Shown: positions 1 to 10,500, numbered from the stretch's first letter. The stretch is DNA of 62,817 bases from Deltaproteobacteria bacterium (GCA_003973265.1 QNYZ01000093.1:1-62817), one strand, 5' to 3'. The notes: generated from the letters alone by a model not told the origin. Program-made: numbers and translations.

Positions 1-493
1 TTAACGCCGCGGCGATGGCCACGGCGGAGGTGTCCGACCCGCCTCGTCCCAGGGTGGTAATGTTTCCCTGGGCATCGGTCCCCTGAAAACCCGCCACGAC
101 CACGATCGTTCGTTTGCTCAGAAGCTTTTCAAAAGCCTGCGTGCCGATCTCGAGGATGCGGGCATTTCCGAAATCCCGGTCGGTGACAACCTGGGCCTGG
201 TGCCCCAGCATGGACTGTGCCGGATAATTCAGATCCTGCAGGGTCATCGCCAGCAGGGCAGCCGTCGTCTGTTCCCCGGTGGCCAGCAATACATCCAGCT
301 CCCGTTTGTCCGGTAACCGGGTGACCTCTCCGGCCAGACGGATCAGGCTGTCGGTAACACCGGACATGGCGGATAATATGATGACGACATTATGGCCCTG
401 CTCGTAGGTTTTGATGACCCGTTTGGCCACATTGCGGATCCGGTCGGGGGTGGCGACCGAGGTGCCGCCGTATTTTTGTACAATCAGTCCCAT
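1..493 (-). CDS. lysC: Aspartate kinase, N-terminal part (cut by window edge)
   Basis: Catalyses ATP-dependent phosphorylation of aspartate, the first step towards lysine, threonine and methionine. The visible 164 residues begin [14 protein letters not shown], the classic aspartokinase N-terminus with the KYGGTS substrate/ATP motif, and continue through the kinase fold with [11 protein letters not shown] and [11 protein letters not shown] near the cut edge. The C-terminal part of the kinase and the ACT domains lie outside the window. An AAGGAG ribosome site precedes the ATG. The start overlaps the 3' end of tsaE by 10 bases, so it is the last visible gene of the phoH-pgpH-ybeY-tsaE-lysC operon. 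I am sure of the family; feedback regulation cannot be judged without the ACT domains. Confidence 0.93.
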   Translation of the reverse strand, partial: MGLIVQKYGGTSVATPDRIRNVAKRVIKTYEQGHNVVIILSAMSGVTDSLIRLAGEVTRLPDKRELDVLLATGEQTTAALLAMTLQDLNYPAQSMLGHQAQVVTDRDFGNARILEIGTQAFEKLLSKRTIVVVAGFQGTDAQGNITTLGRGGSDTSAVAIAAAL

Positions 494-993
494 ATCTGCT
501 CCTTGCATTTTTTTTCAACGTCTCTTAGCAGGATTTGATTCGATCGTCCATATGCCGAGAAAATAAATTGCCGGCTCTCTCCATGTTGAATATCCGTGTT
601 TCCAAATTGAATCCGGACAGCCAGATGGTCGTCCAGATCATCTTTATGGAGGCGATCGGCCCATTCAATGGCGGTGACGACGTTGCCCGATATAATATCA
701 CGCAACCCGATCTCTTCGATATCCGTAAGGGTGGCCAGTCGGTACAAGTCAACATGATAAAAGGGAAGACGGCCCGGATAGTCGTTGACCAGGGTGTAGG
801 TGGGGCTGGTGATATAATAATCGGGGGGTACATCCAGGCCCCGGGCCAGTCCCTGGACAAAAGCCGTCTTACCGCTGCCCAGGTCACCTGTCAGCGTGAG
901 AATCGTCCCGGTTTTAATTTGCCGGCCCACGATTCTTCCCAGCTGAAACGTTTGTTCGGCACAGGTGGTGGTGATGGTAAATGGACGGGGCAT
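484..993 (-). CDS. tsaE: tRNA threonylcarbamoyladenosine biosynthesis ATPase TsaE
   Basis: ATPase partner of TsaB/TsaD in making t6A37 of ANN-decoding tRNAs in the cytoplasm. The protein (169 aa from the chosen ATG) has a P-loop GDLGSGKT at residues 36-43, the SPTYTLVN switch-like segment, HVDLYR and IEWADRL, all family hallmarks, and its length fits TsaE. The frame stays open upstream to 1119, but those 42 residues are not conserved and overlap ybeY, so I chose MPRPFTITT at 993. The ribosome site there is weak (AAGAAG). Its stop overlaps the lysC start, which suggests coupled translation. Confidence 0.92.
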   Translation of the reverse strand: MPRPFTITTTCAEQTFQLGRIVGRQIKTGTILTLTGDLGSGKTAFVQGLARGLDVPPDYYITSPTYTLVNDYPGRLPFYHVDLYRLATLTDIEEIGLRDIISGNVVTAIEWADRLHKDDLDDHLAVRIQFGNTDIQHGESRQFIFSAYGRSNQILLRDVEKKCKEQIWD

Positions 994-1024
994 GCTTCTT
1001 ATCGTGTCCTGAGTCTGTCCTGTA

Positions 1025-1561
1025 TCAGCGTTCGGCGCGCGCAGTGGTTGAGGGGCCGGCGGGATCCGCATTCTTGTCTTTGTCGGTAAAGACCGGCATG
1101 GATTCGCATTGCTTTTCAATCAATTTCAATATCTCCTGGCTTTTAGCCTCCATGATGGCCGCATCTTCCCTGGATGTCTCATGGTCGTAATTGAACAGAT
1201 GGAGAATTCCGTGCACGAGAAGCTGGCAGAAACGCGTTTCCATGGCCAGCCCGCCATGTACGGCCTCCGCTTTCGCTGTCTGCAGGGAAATAACCACATC
1301 TCCCAGCAGGCCGGGGGTAATTTCTCCGTAAGGACTCTCACGCATGGGAAAAGCGATGACATTGGTGGGTCGATCGCGGCCCAGGTAATCCCGGTTGATC
1401 ACGGTGATCTGCGCATCGTCCATGAGTACCATGGATAGTTCACCTTCAGGAAATGCCAAGACGCCTAAGATGTTTCGGGCGATCTTTTTTATCGCCCGGG
1501 GGGAAATTTCGAACTGTGTCTGGCGATTGTCGATGTCGACGGTTGCTTTTCCCATTTCCAT
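1025..1561 (-). CDS. ybeY: Endoribonuclease YbeY (16S rRNA maturation)
   Basis: Zinc-dependent endoribonuclease acting in 16S rRNA 3'-end maturation and ribosome quality control. The 178-aa product carries the diagnostic metal motif HGILHLFNYDH, with His117, His121 and His127 as ligands, plus the upstream NVIAFP and LGDVVIS strands. A C-terminal tail of about 25 polar residues extends beyond the usual family end. The start (MEMGK, or the second Met two codons later) lies inside the 3' end of the pgpH-like gene in another frame, giving an unusual overlap of 116 bases. Gene order phoH-pgpH-ybeY is standard in many bacteria and supports the call. Confidence 0.93.
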   Translation of the reverse strand: MEMGKATVDIDNRQTQFEISPRAIKKIARNILGVLAFPEGELSMVLMDDAQITVINRDYLGRDRPTNVIAFPMRESPYGEITPGLLGDVVISLQTAKAEAVHGGLAMETRFCQLLVHGILHLFNYDHETSREDAAIMEAKSQEILKLIEKQCESMPVFTDKDKNADPAGPSTTARAER

Positions 1562-3962
1562 TATCCGCTCTGGTTTTTACCGTTTTGGGCGTTGCCGCGT
1601 TGAACTTTTCCGACCTGGACTTTTCCGGGTATTCGATCCGGTGATGGTGGATGCCGTTCAAAAACTTATTAAACCGCTTGGCAATGCGGTTCAAGTCTTT
1701 CAGGGTCAATTCGCACTGGTCGAGCTGTCCTTCGGAAAACGCCTGGTTGATCAGCCGTTGAACCAGGCCCTGAATACGGGAAGGCGTGGGATTTGATAAC
1801 GTTCGGGATGCGGCTTCCAGCATATCTGCCAGCATTACCAGGCCGGCTTCCCTTGTCTGGGGCCGCGGGCCGGGGTACCTGAAATCGTCTGCGCTGACCG
1901 CCAGCTCGCCCTTCAACTTTTTTTCTTTTTCATAAAAATAAGAAATTACGCTGGTACCGTGATGCTGGATAATGGTGTCGATAATCGGCTGGCCGAGCTT
2001 GTGCTCGGTGGCGATATTAACTCCCTCTTTGACGTGGGAGATCAGGATCCGTTTGGACATGGATGGTGCCAGTTTGTCATGCCTGTTCATGCTGCTGGAT
2101 TGATTTTCAATAAAATACAAGGGTTTTTCGATTTTACCGATATCATGATAATAACCGCACACCTTGGCGAGAAGCGGGTTGGCACCGATATCACTGGCGG
2201 CCGCTTCAACCATTGATCCGACAATCACCGAATGATGATAGGTCCCCGGCGCTTCGATCATCAGCCGTCGCAGAATCGGCCGGTCCAGGTTGGCCAGCTC
2301 AAGCAGCTTGATATCGGTTGAATAGCCGAAGGTCGTTTCAAAAAACGGGACGAGACCAGCCGCAAAAATACCGGAGAACAGCCCGCCGCTGAATACAAAC
2401 AGCCAGTCCCAGATAATATTTGTTCCGGACAGCTGGTCCAGATACGCCTTGATGGCGGTTACCAGCAGAATATTGAGCAGGCCCACTTTCAGCCCGGTTT
2501 TGATAAATACCTTTCGTTCCCGGCAGTCTTTGACCCAGTAGGCGGCCAGTGTCCCGCTGATAAAAAAGAAAACGAAGATTTCCAGCCGGCTTTGAAAGAT
2601 GAGGGCCACGGCCACCGCCGTCATCAGGGAAAAGGATACAGCTACATTTAAGCCGATCAGCAGGCAGACCGTCATGGCGCCCGTAACCAGGGGTGCCGCG
2701 AGATAGATGGACAGTGGGGAAAAATCGTATGCCAGATTATGGATCAGCGTATCAGAAATAGCGGATGACAGCCGGGCAATGACTAAAATGGTGAGAAAAA
2801 TACTGGCCAGGCAGAAAATATCCCGGTTGCGATCCGGATTGATGGGCTGACGGTAATTATGCAGCGCATACAGACACAGCATGAGACACAGCATGATTAT
2901 GGAAGCACCGACGCCGCTGAGCAGGAGGCCCTGAGAACGGTTCTGCTGCTGGAGCACCTTGATTTTGGCCAGTTTATCGCGGGTGATCGGTTCGCCTTCC
3001 CGCAAAATCATCTCCCCTGCCTTTATCTGGGTGACGACGGGCTTGACTTCAGCGGCAGCCAGTTTACGACGGTCGGCGGTTTCACTGCGGTTTAAGGTAA
3101 TATTGGGCCGGATCATCTCCTGAACAAAGTCAACCACCAGATTTCTCAGGTTATAATTCATTGTGTTCAGGATGGGTTCACCGACAATTCTTACCATGGT
3201 CTTGGCCTGATCGAGCCCGTAAAAGTGTTTGAGGGAATGGACGGTTTTTTCAGTTTTGGTTTCCAGGTTTCTCAGTATAATTCCACGATCACCTTCTTTC
3301 AGCAGTATCTCTTTTCGGGCGACAACGCCGTTATTCATGATGCGTTGAAAAATATCATGGATGGCAGAAGAGATCTCACTGGAAAAATGTTCTTTTTCAA
3401 GTATCCGGTAGGCACCATCACTGACAGGGATGCCGATCTGCCTAATAAACAATTCCTTTTGAGCTGAAAGTTTATCGGCTGCGGCCGGAGTTTTTATTTT
3501 TTTCACCATGGGTCCGGTTTTTAAAACCGGCTCATCTTTTATGGACAGGCCCGATTTTACAACCAGATCCGGGAGCCCGGTGTTAAATAATTCCGTATCC
3601 GGGAGCGTTTCAGCTTTTTCCTGACCGGCAAGGGCCTGTCTGATTGAATCAAAAGCCCGACGGACCTGTGCGCACCGTTTTGTCACCATGGCCACATCAT
3701 GGTCATAGACGGTCAATACATCTTTAGCCGCCTGTATCCGGCGAATTTCAGTCGCCGCTTCATCTTCAATAAAAAATTCGCGTGGGGCTTTTACGTTACG
3801 GCTGGCAATATCGCCCAGGTGGTAAGACGGCTGCTGGGTAAACAGACTGGGGTACAGGATCAGGATAAAAAGACCGGTGGTGATCAGCAGGATCGCCCAT
3901 CGAATGGTCAAGTGCCATGCGAGAATATTTTTAAGAGACCGGGTAAAATTCGTTAGTTTCAT
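1446..3962 (-). CDS. PgpH-type membrane HD-domain phosphodiesterase (7TM-HD)
   Basis: Membrane protein of 838 aa. It has one N-terminal transmembrane helix (about residues 22-42), a large extracytoplasmic 7TMR-HDED segment (about 45-340), a block of transmembrane helices (about 345-540) and a cytosolic HD domain whose metal motif is GYYHDIGK (His606-Asp607) after GTYHHSVIVGS. In Listeria the homologue PgpH hydrolyses cyclic-di-AMP; that activity here is inferred from family and domain order. No cyclic-di-AMP cyclase is visible in the window. The last 40 or so residues are low-complexity, Lys/Arg/Asn-rich and overlap ybeY out of frame, so this tail is probably unconstrained. The gene starts 3 bases after the phoH stop. 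Confidence 0.9.
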   Translation of the reverse strand: MKLTNFTRSLKNILAWHLTIRWAILLITTGLFILILYPSLFTQQPSYHLGDIASRNVKAPREFFIEDEAATEIRRIQAAKDVLTVYDHDVAMVTKRCAQVRRAFDSIRQALAGQEKAETLPDTELFNTGLPDLVVKSGLSIKDEPVLKTGPMVKKIKTPAAADKLSAQKELFIRQIGIPVSDGAYRILEKEHFSSEISSAIHDIFQRIMNNGVVARKEILLKEGDRGIILRNLETKTEKTVHSLKHFYGLDQAKTMVRIVGEPILNTMNYNLRNLVVDFVQEMIRPNITLNRSETADRRKLAAAEVKPVVTQIKAGEMILREGEPITRDKLAKIKVLQQQNRSQGLLLSGVGASIIMLCLMLCLYALHNYRQPINPDRNRDIFCLASIFLTILVIARLSSAISDTLIHNLAYDFSPLSIYLAAPLVTGAMTVCLLIGLNVAVSFSLMTAVAVALIFQSRLEIFVFFFISGTLAAYWVKDCRERKVFIKTGLKVGLLNILLVTAIKAYLDQLSGTNIIWDWLFVFSGGLFSGIFAAGLVPFFETTFGYSTDIKLLELANLDRPILRRLMIEAPGTYHHSVIVGSMVEAAASDIGANPLLAKVCGYYHDIGKIEKPLYFIENQSSSMNRHDKLAPSMSKRILISHVKEGVNIATEHKLGQPIIDTIIQHHGTSVISYFYEKEKKLKGELAVSADDFRYPGPRPQTREAGLVMLADMLEAASRTLSNPTPSRIQGLVQRLINQAFSEGQLDQCELTLKDLNRIAKRFNKFLNGIHHHRIEYPEKSRSEKFNAATPKTVKTRADNGNGKSNRRHRQSPDTVRNFPPGDKKDRPKHLRRLGIS

Positions 3963-3965
3963 AGT

Positions 3966-4940
<975 letters not shown>

Positions 4941-5232
4941 GGTGATATTGCCTGTATTGTATAAAAATAAAACAGAAATAATGAAATGTTCCTTACTCGC
5001 ACGGATACCCTATCACACCGGTTTTAAAAATTGCAAACATCTATTTTTGCCGTTGCCCGGGCTTGAAAAAGGCCTTGACTCGGTGATGCGGCTTTGTTAG
5101 CTCCCTAGAAGCACTCGGTTTTGATGGGCCGTCGGCAGGGGCGGCCGTGATAAAAAATGTCTTTGGAAAATACCGGGTTACCGTTCGTCCAGGAAAGAGA
5201 TGCGTATTTTTTAAAGGCTGATGAAGGATATT
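4941..5232. other. Divergent intergenic region phoH / cvpA
   Basis: About 290 bases separate the two divergent operons. A possible plus-strand promoter for cvpA is TTGACT at 5075-5080 followed after 17 bases by TAGCTC, a poor -10. I see no riboswitch, repeat or small gene. Confidence 0.4.
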
Positions 5233-5757
5233 ATGAATATTTTTGATATTGTTGTGGTCGTTATCCTGAGCTTTTGTTTAATCAGGGGATTTATGCTGGG
5301 AATTGTCCGCCAGATATCGTCCATCGTGGGCGTGCTGGCCGGTTTTTTTGCCGGCAGCCGGTATTATTCATTGCTGACCGGTATGCTGACCGGATGGATT
5401 GACAAGCCCGGTTATCGCAATATTACCGCCTTTGCGATTCTTTTCTGCGCGGTGTTCGTTCTGGTCATTTTGCTGGCATGGGTGATTCATTATCTTATGA
5501 AGATCACCAAGACCGGATGGATCGACCGGGTCATGGGGGTGGTTTTCGGCGGATTGAAGGGGCTGCTGATCGGTTGTATCCTTTTGGTGGCGCTGACGAC
5601 TTTTCTGCCCGCCCATGCTGCCTTGATTGAACAGTCCCGGCTGGCACGACACATGATGGTTATATCGGAGAAAATGGCGGTGGTAATCAGGCATGAAGCC
5701 AAAACGAGATTTGATACCAATATCGATACCTATCTAAATTATTGGAAAAAAAAATAA
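5233..5757 (+). CDS. cvpA: CvpA family membrane protein
   Basis: Inner-membrane protein of the CvpA/colicin V production family, 174 aa, with four predicted hydrophobic helices in the first 130 residues and the conserved MNIFDIVVVVIL start and DRVMGVVFGGLKG motif. The family is linked to envelope homeostasis, but the molecular role is not settled. I chose the ATG at 5233 because it has an AAGGA site six bases upstream and matches the usual family start; an in-frame ATG at 5221 lies four codons earlier. The 3' end overlaps mazG by 16 bases. Confidence 0.85.
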   Translation: MNIFDIVVVVILSFCLIRGFMLGIVRQISSIVGVLAGFFAGSRYYSLLTGMLTGWIDKPGYRNITAFAILFCAVFVLVILLAWVIHYLMKITKTGWIDRVMGVVFGGLKGLLIGCILLVALTTFLPAHAALIEQSRLARHMMVISEKMAVVIRHEAKTRFDTNIDTYLNYWKKK

Positions 5758-6614
5758 CAGCTTCCGATTCATCCTGCCTGGCTTCGCTGGCCGGTCTGAT
5801 TCGAACCCTGAGAGGTGAAAACGGTTGTCCCTGGGATAAAAAACAGACCCCGGCGACCATTGGACGCTATCTGGTCGAAGAAGTTCATGAACTGGCTGAA
5901 ACCATCGAAAGCGGCGATGCCGGCGCCATTGCCGAAGAACTGGGCGATGTCCTGTTCCTCGTCTTTTTTTTAACCCGTCTTTACGAAGAAGCCGGCCGGT
6001 TTGATATGCAGGACGTGGTGCGGGAAAACATAAATAAAATGACCCGTCGCCACCCCCACGTATTTGGCGCAAGCAATGCCAAAAGCACCGAAGATATCCG
6101 TGCCCAGTGGCACCGGATTAAAAAACTGGAAAAGAAGAATCATCCGTCGGTATCGGCGCTCGACTCCATACCCGCCGGGCTGCCGGGGCTGATGCGGGCG
6201 TATCGTGTTTCGGAGCGGGCCGCGGCAGCGGGGTTTGACTGGGATAATTTGGGCGAGTTGTTATCCAAGGTCGAAGAAGAATGGGACGAATTGAAAGAAG
6301 CCCTGCATCATATGCGCGTACCGGATCCCGTGGATGAAAACCAGGGTAATAAAAACCAGGATATTGAAAACCGGAATAATAAAAAATTGAATAATGTCAT
6401 GCTCGAATTCGGTGACCTGATTTTCACCCTGGTCAATGTGGCCCGGTTTGCCCGGTTTCACCCCGAGACGGCCACGACCGCGGCTATCCGGAAATTCAAT
6501 CGCCGGTTTCAGTGGATGGAGCGGGCGGCCGCCGCAAAAGGGTGCCTTTTTGAAGATTTAGAACGTGCTGAGATGGAAAGGTTGTGGAAACAGGCCAAGG
6601 AATCGGGATTGTAG
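5742..6614 (+). CDS. mazG: Nucleoside triphosphate pyrophosphohydrolase MazG
   Basis: House-cleaning enzyme that hydrolyses (d)NTPs to NMP and pyrophosphate. Both MazG repeats are visible. The first carries GCPWDKKQT, EEVHEL and EELGDVLF; the second carries EEEWDEL and EFGDLIFTLVN, the Glu/Asp sets that bind magnesium. Start is TTG, overlapping the cvpA stop, with no strong ribosome site, so translation is probably coupled to cvpA. Between the halves of the second repeat is a low-complexity insert rich in Asn, Gln and Lys (about residues 205-220) encoded by repetitive AAY/RAT codons. Confidence 0.9.
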   Translation: MEKKITASDSSCLASLAGLIRTLRGENGCPWDKKQTPATIGRYLVEEVHELAETIESGDAGAIAEELGDVLFLVFFLTRLYEEAGRFDMQDVVRENINKMTRRHPHVFGASNAKSTEDIRAQWHRIKKLEKKNHPSVSALDSIPAGLPGLMRAYRVSERAAAAGFDWDNLGELLSKVEEEWDELKEALHHMRVPDPVDENQGNKNQDIENRNNKKLNNVMLEFGDLIFTLVNVARFARFHPETATTAAIRKFNRRFQWMERAAAAKGCLFEDLERAEMERLWKQAKESGL

Positions 6615-6661
6615 GCAACTGCATAAAAGCCGCATTTTCAGCGGGGCAGGGAGGAGGATAG

Positions 6662-7126
6662 ATGGCTGATCAGGAGAAACAGGATCTGGAAGGGTACAAA
6701 AAGAAAATTTTACCGGTCAACAAGGGCCGCCTGACACTGTTGAGAGACCTCTATTTCATGGGAACCACCCAGCGGGGCTACGAGGTTGAATACGATGTCA
6801 AATATGAAGAGGGGTGTTCACCGACAGAGACCTTGCTATTGAGCATTGCCGGGTGCCTTTCCATCGATGTGGTGCATATCCTTCGTAAAATGAGATGTGA
6901 CGTTGATTCCTACGACGTGGCCGTTGAAGGGACACGGAAGGAAACACCCCCCCAGTATTATACGTCGGTGACGATTATGATCCAGATATCAGGCAGGGGG
7001 ATTACCCCCCAAAAAATGGACCGTGCCATTTCTCTGTCCCGAGAGACCTATTGTTCGGTTTATCATTCCCTGAGAAAAGACATGACCGTGGATGTTACCT
7101 ATCAAATTAAGACGCCGGAAGATTGA
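6662..7126 (+). CDS. OsmC/Ohr family peroxidase-like protein
   Basis: Cytoplasmic 154-aa protein of the OsmC superfamily, which reduces organic hydroperoxides with a redox-active Cys pair. The two conserved cysteines are Cys65 (SIAGCLSIDV) and Cys131 (ETYCSVYHSL), at the expected places on the two helices. The start follows a GGAGGAGG site. It lies 47 bases after mazG on the same strand and may be co-transcribed. This YhfA/OsmC-like branch is less well characterised than Ohr, so the substrate is uncertain. Confidence 0.87.
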   Translation: MADQEKQDLEGYKKKILPVNKGRLTLLRDLYFMGTTQRGYEVEYDVKYEEGCSPTETLLLSIAGCLSIDVVHILRKMRCDVDSYDVAVEGTRKETPPQYYTSVTIMIQISGRGITPQKMDRAISLSRETYCSVYHSLRKDMTVDVTYQIKTPED

Positions 7127-7143
7127 TGGCCGGGCGTTGAAAT

Positions 7144-7656
7144 CTATCGGTTATGCTGGCGCTGCCTCTCATCGGCCATGGAAACAAACAGGCGATGGGT
7201 TCGAAAGACGACCTCCGGCATATCGGGAGGTGCAAAAAAACGGGCATCATCGGCGTCGTCTCCTGCCACCAGCTTGCCCGTGAAAGACAGGACCTGGTAC
7301 CCCACCATCAACAGCGTATCATAGATACCGCTATTCCCTTTCATCACGCCGAGAAGCCTGTCAATCCGTCCGGTCAGGCCGGTTTCCTCGCGTAACTCCC
7401 GCAGTGCGGATTCATCCGGCTCTTCACCCATTTCAATATATCCACCCGGCAGGCACCAGCCGCCTTTTTCAGGCTCCACGCTTCGTTTGACCAGTAAAAT
7501 TCTGCCGTTGTCATCGCGGACCACCAGGCAGGAGGCCGGGACCGGGTTTTCATAGATGGGTTGTTGGCATGTTTTGCAGAAGAGACGGTTTCGCCCCTCC
7601 AGGTAGATGCGGCTTATTCTGCTGCCGCAAAAATGGCAAAAGCGTTTTTCCAGCAT
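7144..7656 (-). CDS. NUDIX hydrolase with N-terminal zinc ribbon
   Basis: 170-aa protein with a zinc ribbon at the N-terminus (Cys7, Cys10, Cys27, Cys30) followed by a NUDIX domain. The NUDIX box is complete: GGYIEMGEEPDESALRELR then EETGL, giving the metal-binding REXXEE pattern. The zinc-ribbon arrangement resembles the NudC/YjaD-like and ADP-ribose NUDIX groups; the substrate cannot be told from sequence. It is transcribed towards osmC and ends 17 bases from it. Its ATG follows AAAGGAAC. Confidence 0.87.
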   Translation of the reverse strand: MLEKRFCHFCGSRISRIYLEGRNRLFCKTCQQPIYENPVPASCLVVRDDNGRILLVKRSVEPEKGGWCLPGGYIEMGEEPDESALRELREETGLTGRIDRLLGVMKGNSGIYDTLLMVGYQVLSFTGKLVAGDDADDARFFAPPDMPEVVFRTHRLFVSMADERQRQHNR

Positions 7657-7957
7657 GGGGTTCCTTTTCTTTGTAATCGGCCGGGGGACGGCAGGGCCGG
7701 TCGTGTCCGATCCCCGGGATGTTTATCTATATCGGTGATTATCCGCGTCTGTCAAGCTCCCGGACTGAATTAGAATTCATTGTCATTAATCAGTCGCGAT
7801 GGGCGAGTTATTTTCGGATCAGTGCTGAAACAAAGGGTGTGAAAATATATCGTGACAGCTGTATTTTTTGGATATTGTCATAAATAATTATGGTTTTTGA
7901 AAGAGAGCGGAAACGGGTGATACATTTTTTTCTTGACGGAAAACCCGGATCAGGATA
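7657..7957. other. Divergent intergenic region NUDIX / tetR
   Basis: About 300 AT-leaning bases. A promoter-like TTGACG at 7933-7938 with GATAAT at 7954-7959 (15-base gap) or TAATGA at 7956-7961 (17-base gap) lies just before the tetR frame. If it is used, it would favour the internal tetR start at 8039. Nothing else is recognisable. Confidence 0.35.
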
Positions 7958-8653
7958 ATGAATGACTGTTCATTTATAATAGTTGAATATAAAGAATCGA
8001 GTCTCAATATATCGGACCAGAATATACCGGATCAGAATATGGGTCGTACGGCAAACCAATCCAATGATAAATATCGTCGCATTCTTGATGCGGCAGGGGC
8101 GGTTTTCTCCCGTCGCGGGTTTTATCAGGCCACAGTTTCCGAAATTGCCCGTGCAGCCGGTGTGGCCGATGGAACCATCTACCTCTATTTTAAGAGTAAG
8201 GACGATATTCTCGTCCAGTTTTTTCATTTTAAAACAAAACAGGTCTTCACCCGCTTCCGGGAGGAGGTAGACCGGGGGGACGGGGCCGTTGATAAGCTCA
8301 AAAGGCTGATCCGGCATCATCTGGCGGCGTTTCAGGCGGACCGGCATATGGCCATCGTCTACCAGGCTGAAACCCGCAGGTACAGCCGGCTGGTTCAAGA
8401 TCAGATCCGGGAGATGGCCTCGTTGTATTTTGAGCTGCTGGCTGAAATTGTCGAACAGGGTCAGCAGGAAGGGGTCATTCGAAAAGATTTGTATCTGGGG
8501 CTGGTCAAACGGTTTTTACTGGGGGCGGTAGAAGAAGTAATCAGTACCTGGCTGATGTCCGGTGGAAAATACGATCTGGTAACCATGGCGGACCCGCTGG
8601 CCGATCTGATTTTGAGGGGAATCGGTACGCCTGGCGTAACAGTAGATTCATAA
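7958..8653 (+). CDS. TetR family transcriptional regulator (fatty-acid type)
   Basis: DNA-binding repressor. The TetR helix-turn-helix is clear at about residues 40-85 ([16 protein letters not shown], then [20 protein letters not shown]), and the C-terminal ligand domain resembles the FadR/YsiA type that senses acyl-CoA. It sits 29 bases upstream of an acyl-CoA dehydrogenase and ETF genes, so it probably controls that module. The first 27 residues (to Met28, position 8039) are not TetR-like and contain a repeated DQNIPDQN. From Met28 the protein is 204 aa, the usual length, so 8039 is a serious alternative start. Confidence 0.88.
   Translation: MNDCSFIIVEYKESSLNISDQNIPDQNMGRTANQSNDKYRRILDAAGAVFSRRGFYQATVSEIARAAGVADGTIYLYFKSKDDILVQFFHFKTKQVFTRFREEVDRGDGAVDKLKRLIRHHLAAFQADRHMAIVYQAETRRYSRLVQDQIREMASLYFELLAEIVEQGQQEGVIRKDLYLGLVKRFLLGAVEEVISTWLMSGGKYDLVTMADPLADLILRGIGTPGVTVDS
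8003..8032 (+). repeat. Imperfect 15-bp tandem repeat near the tetR start
   Basis: Two consecutive 15-mers, ATATCGGACCAGAAT and ATACCGGATCAGAAT, differ at two positions. They lie between the two possible tetR starts and next to a candidate promoter, so they could be a TetR operator or simply a small duplication. Confidence 0.5.
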
Positions 8654-8682
8654 TGATAGAATAATATAAGGGGGCACATATC

Positions 8683-10500
8683 ATGGCACAAGTCATTGCA
8701 GACAAAAGGGACGTCGACTTTGTTTTACACGAACAGCTGAACGTGGGCATGCTCGCCGAGCATGACCGGTTTGCCGATTTCAACAGCAAAACCATCGATC
8801 TTGTTATTAAGGAAGCCCGAAACCTGGCGATCAAGGAGATTTTACCGACCCAGGCGATTGGCGACGCCGAAGGTGTGAAATTTGACAACGGCAAGGTCAC
8901 CGTTCCCAGGGAATTCCATCGGGCCTGGAAGCTGCTGAAAGAGGGCGAATGGCTGGCCATGACCGAAGACCCCGAATGGGGCGGACAGGGGATGCCGGCT
9001 TCTGTATCACTGGCCGCCGGGGATTACCTGATCGGCGCCAATTTTGCGTTCATGATGTATGGGGGGCTCACCCATGGCGCCGGCCTGCTGGTGCAGGCGT
9101 TCGGCAGTGATGAGCAGAAGAAATTATTTCTCAAGAAGATGTTTACCGGCCAGTGGACCGGCACCATGCTTCTGACCGAGCCCGAAGCCGGATCCGATGT
9201 CGGCGCACTGACGACCACAGCCGTGAAAAACGACGATGGAACGTATTCGATCAGCGGCAGCAAGATTTTTATCTCCTCCGGCGAGCACGACCTGGCTGAA
9301 AATATCATTCATCCGGTACTGGCCCGGATCGAAGGGGCACCAGCCGGTACTCGGGGTATCTCGCTGTTCCTGGTGCCCAAGTTCCGGGTGAACCCGGATG
9401 GAAGCCTGGGGGAGTTCAACGACGTGGTCTGCACGGGTGTGGAAAAAAAGATGGGCATTCACGGCAATGCCACCTGTTCGCTGACGCTGGGCGGAAAAGG
9501 GGCCTGCCGGGGCCTGCTGCTGGGCGAGGAGAACAAGGGGATGCGCAGTATGTTTGTGATGATGAACGCCGCCCGGTTGCTGGTAGGATTACAGGGGTTT
9601 ACCGGAGCCAGTAATTCGTATATAAATGCGGTCAATTATGCCAGGGAGCGGATCCAGGGGCGGCACCTGCTGCGCATGATGGAAAAAAATTCACCGTCGG
9701 TTCCCATTATCCAGCATCCCAATGTCCGGCGCATGCTTCTGACCATGAAAGCCTACGTTGAGGGGATGCGGAGCCTTCTCTATTATGTCGGTTTTCTAGA
9801 AGATTTAAAAGAAGTGGCCACGGATCCGGATGAACGCGAGAAATACCAGGGGATGATCGATTTTCTGATTCCCATCTGCAAAGGATATGTGACGGATCGT
9901 GCTTTTGATGTCTGCAGCCTGGGCGTGCAGGTATACGGCGGCTATGGCTACATCAGGGACTATCCACAGGAACAATTGCTGCGGGACTGCCGGATTACGA
10001 TGATTTACGAAGGGACCAACGGCATCCAGGCCATGGATCTGCTCGGCCGCAAGCTCGGTATGAATAAGGGGAAACCGGTCATGGATCTGCTGGGGGAAAT
10101 GCAGAAAACCATCGCCTTGGCCAAGAATCAGGATGCGGTTCGGGCCGCAGCCGAAAAACTGGAAACCACGGTCAACAAGCTGGGGGAAGTCGGTATGCAT
10201 ATCGGGGCCGAGGCCATGTCACCGGCCGTACTCAATGCATTTTCTCTGGCCGGCCCCTTTCTGGATGTCACCGGCGATGTGGTTATGGCCTGGATGCTGG
10301 TGTGGCGGGCATCCATTGCCGCTGAAAAACTCGAGCAGGGAGCCAGGAAAAAAGATGTGGCTTTTTACGAGGGCCAGATCAAATCCGCAGCGTTCTTTGT
10401 ATTCAATATGCTGCCTGTCACCCTGGGTAAAATGGAAACGATTTTAATCGGAAATGATGCGGTGACAACCATCTCCGAGGATAGTTTCGGGGGGAAATAA
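8683..10500 (+). CDS. Acyl-CoA dehydrogenase (large, AcdB/FadE5-like)
   Basis: FAD enzyme oxidising acyl-CoA to enoyl-CoA and passing electrons to ETF. At 605 aa it belongs to the long acyl-CoA dehydrogenase group with a C-terminal extension. FAD-binding motifs LLTEPEAGSDVGAL and KIFISSGEHD are present, and the catalytic base is the Glu of MIYEGTNGIQAMDL (about residue 443). AAGGGGG precedes the ATG. The chain length of the substrate is unknown. The neighbouring EtfBA and membrane Fe-S oxidoreductase would carry the electrons to the quinone pool. Confidence 0.93.
   Translation: MAQVIADKRDVDFVLHEQLNVGMLAEHDRFADFNSKTIDLVIKEARNLAIKEILPTQAIGDAEGVKFDNGKVTVPREFHRAWKLLKEGEWLAMTEDPEWGGQGMPASVSLAAGDYLIGANFAFMMYGGLTHGAGLLVQAFGSDEQKKLFLKKMFTGQWTGTMLLTEPEAGSDVGALTTTAVKNDDGTYSISGSKIFISSGEHDLAENIIHPVLARIEGAPAGTRGISLFLVPKFRVNPDGSLGEFNDVVCTGVEKKMGIHGNATCSLTLGGKGACRGLLLGEENKGMRSMFVMMNAARLLVGLQGFTGASNSYINAVNYARERIQGRHLLRMMEKNSPSVPIIQHPNVRRMLLTMKAYVEGMRSLLYYVGFLEDLKEVATDPDEREKYQGMIDFLIPICKGYVTDRAFDVCSLGVQVYGGYGYIRDYPQEQLLRDCRITMIYEGTNGIQAMDLLGRKLGMNKGKPVMDLLGEMQKTIALAKNQDAVRAAAEKLETTVNKLGEVGMHIGAEAMSPAVLNAFSLAGPFLDVTGDVVMAWMLVWRASIAAEKLEQGARKKDVAFYEGQIKSAAFFVFNMLPVTLGKMETILIGNDAVTTISEDSFGGK

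Noticed and set aside
535..1089. Plus-strand open frame of 184 codons opposite tsaE
   Set aside because: It is the antisense of tsaE, has no ribosome site and resembles no protein. The same applies to many long antisense frames in this GC-rich DNA, for example opposite aor, mutY and thiM.
1025..1561. Frameshift joining ybeY and the HD phosphodiesterase
   Set aside because: Both proteins are complete with their own conserved cores; only the poorly conserved tail overlaps.
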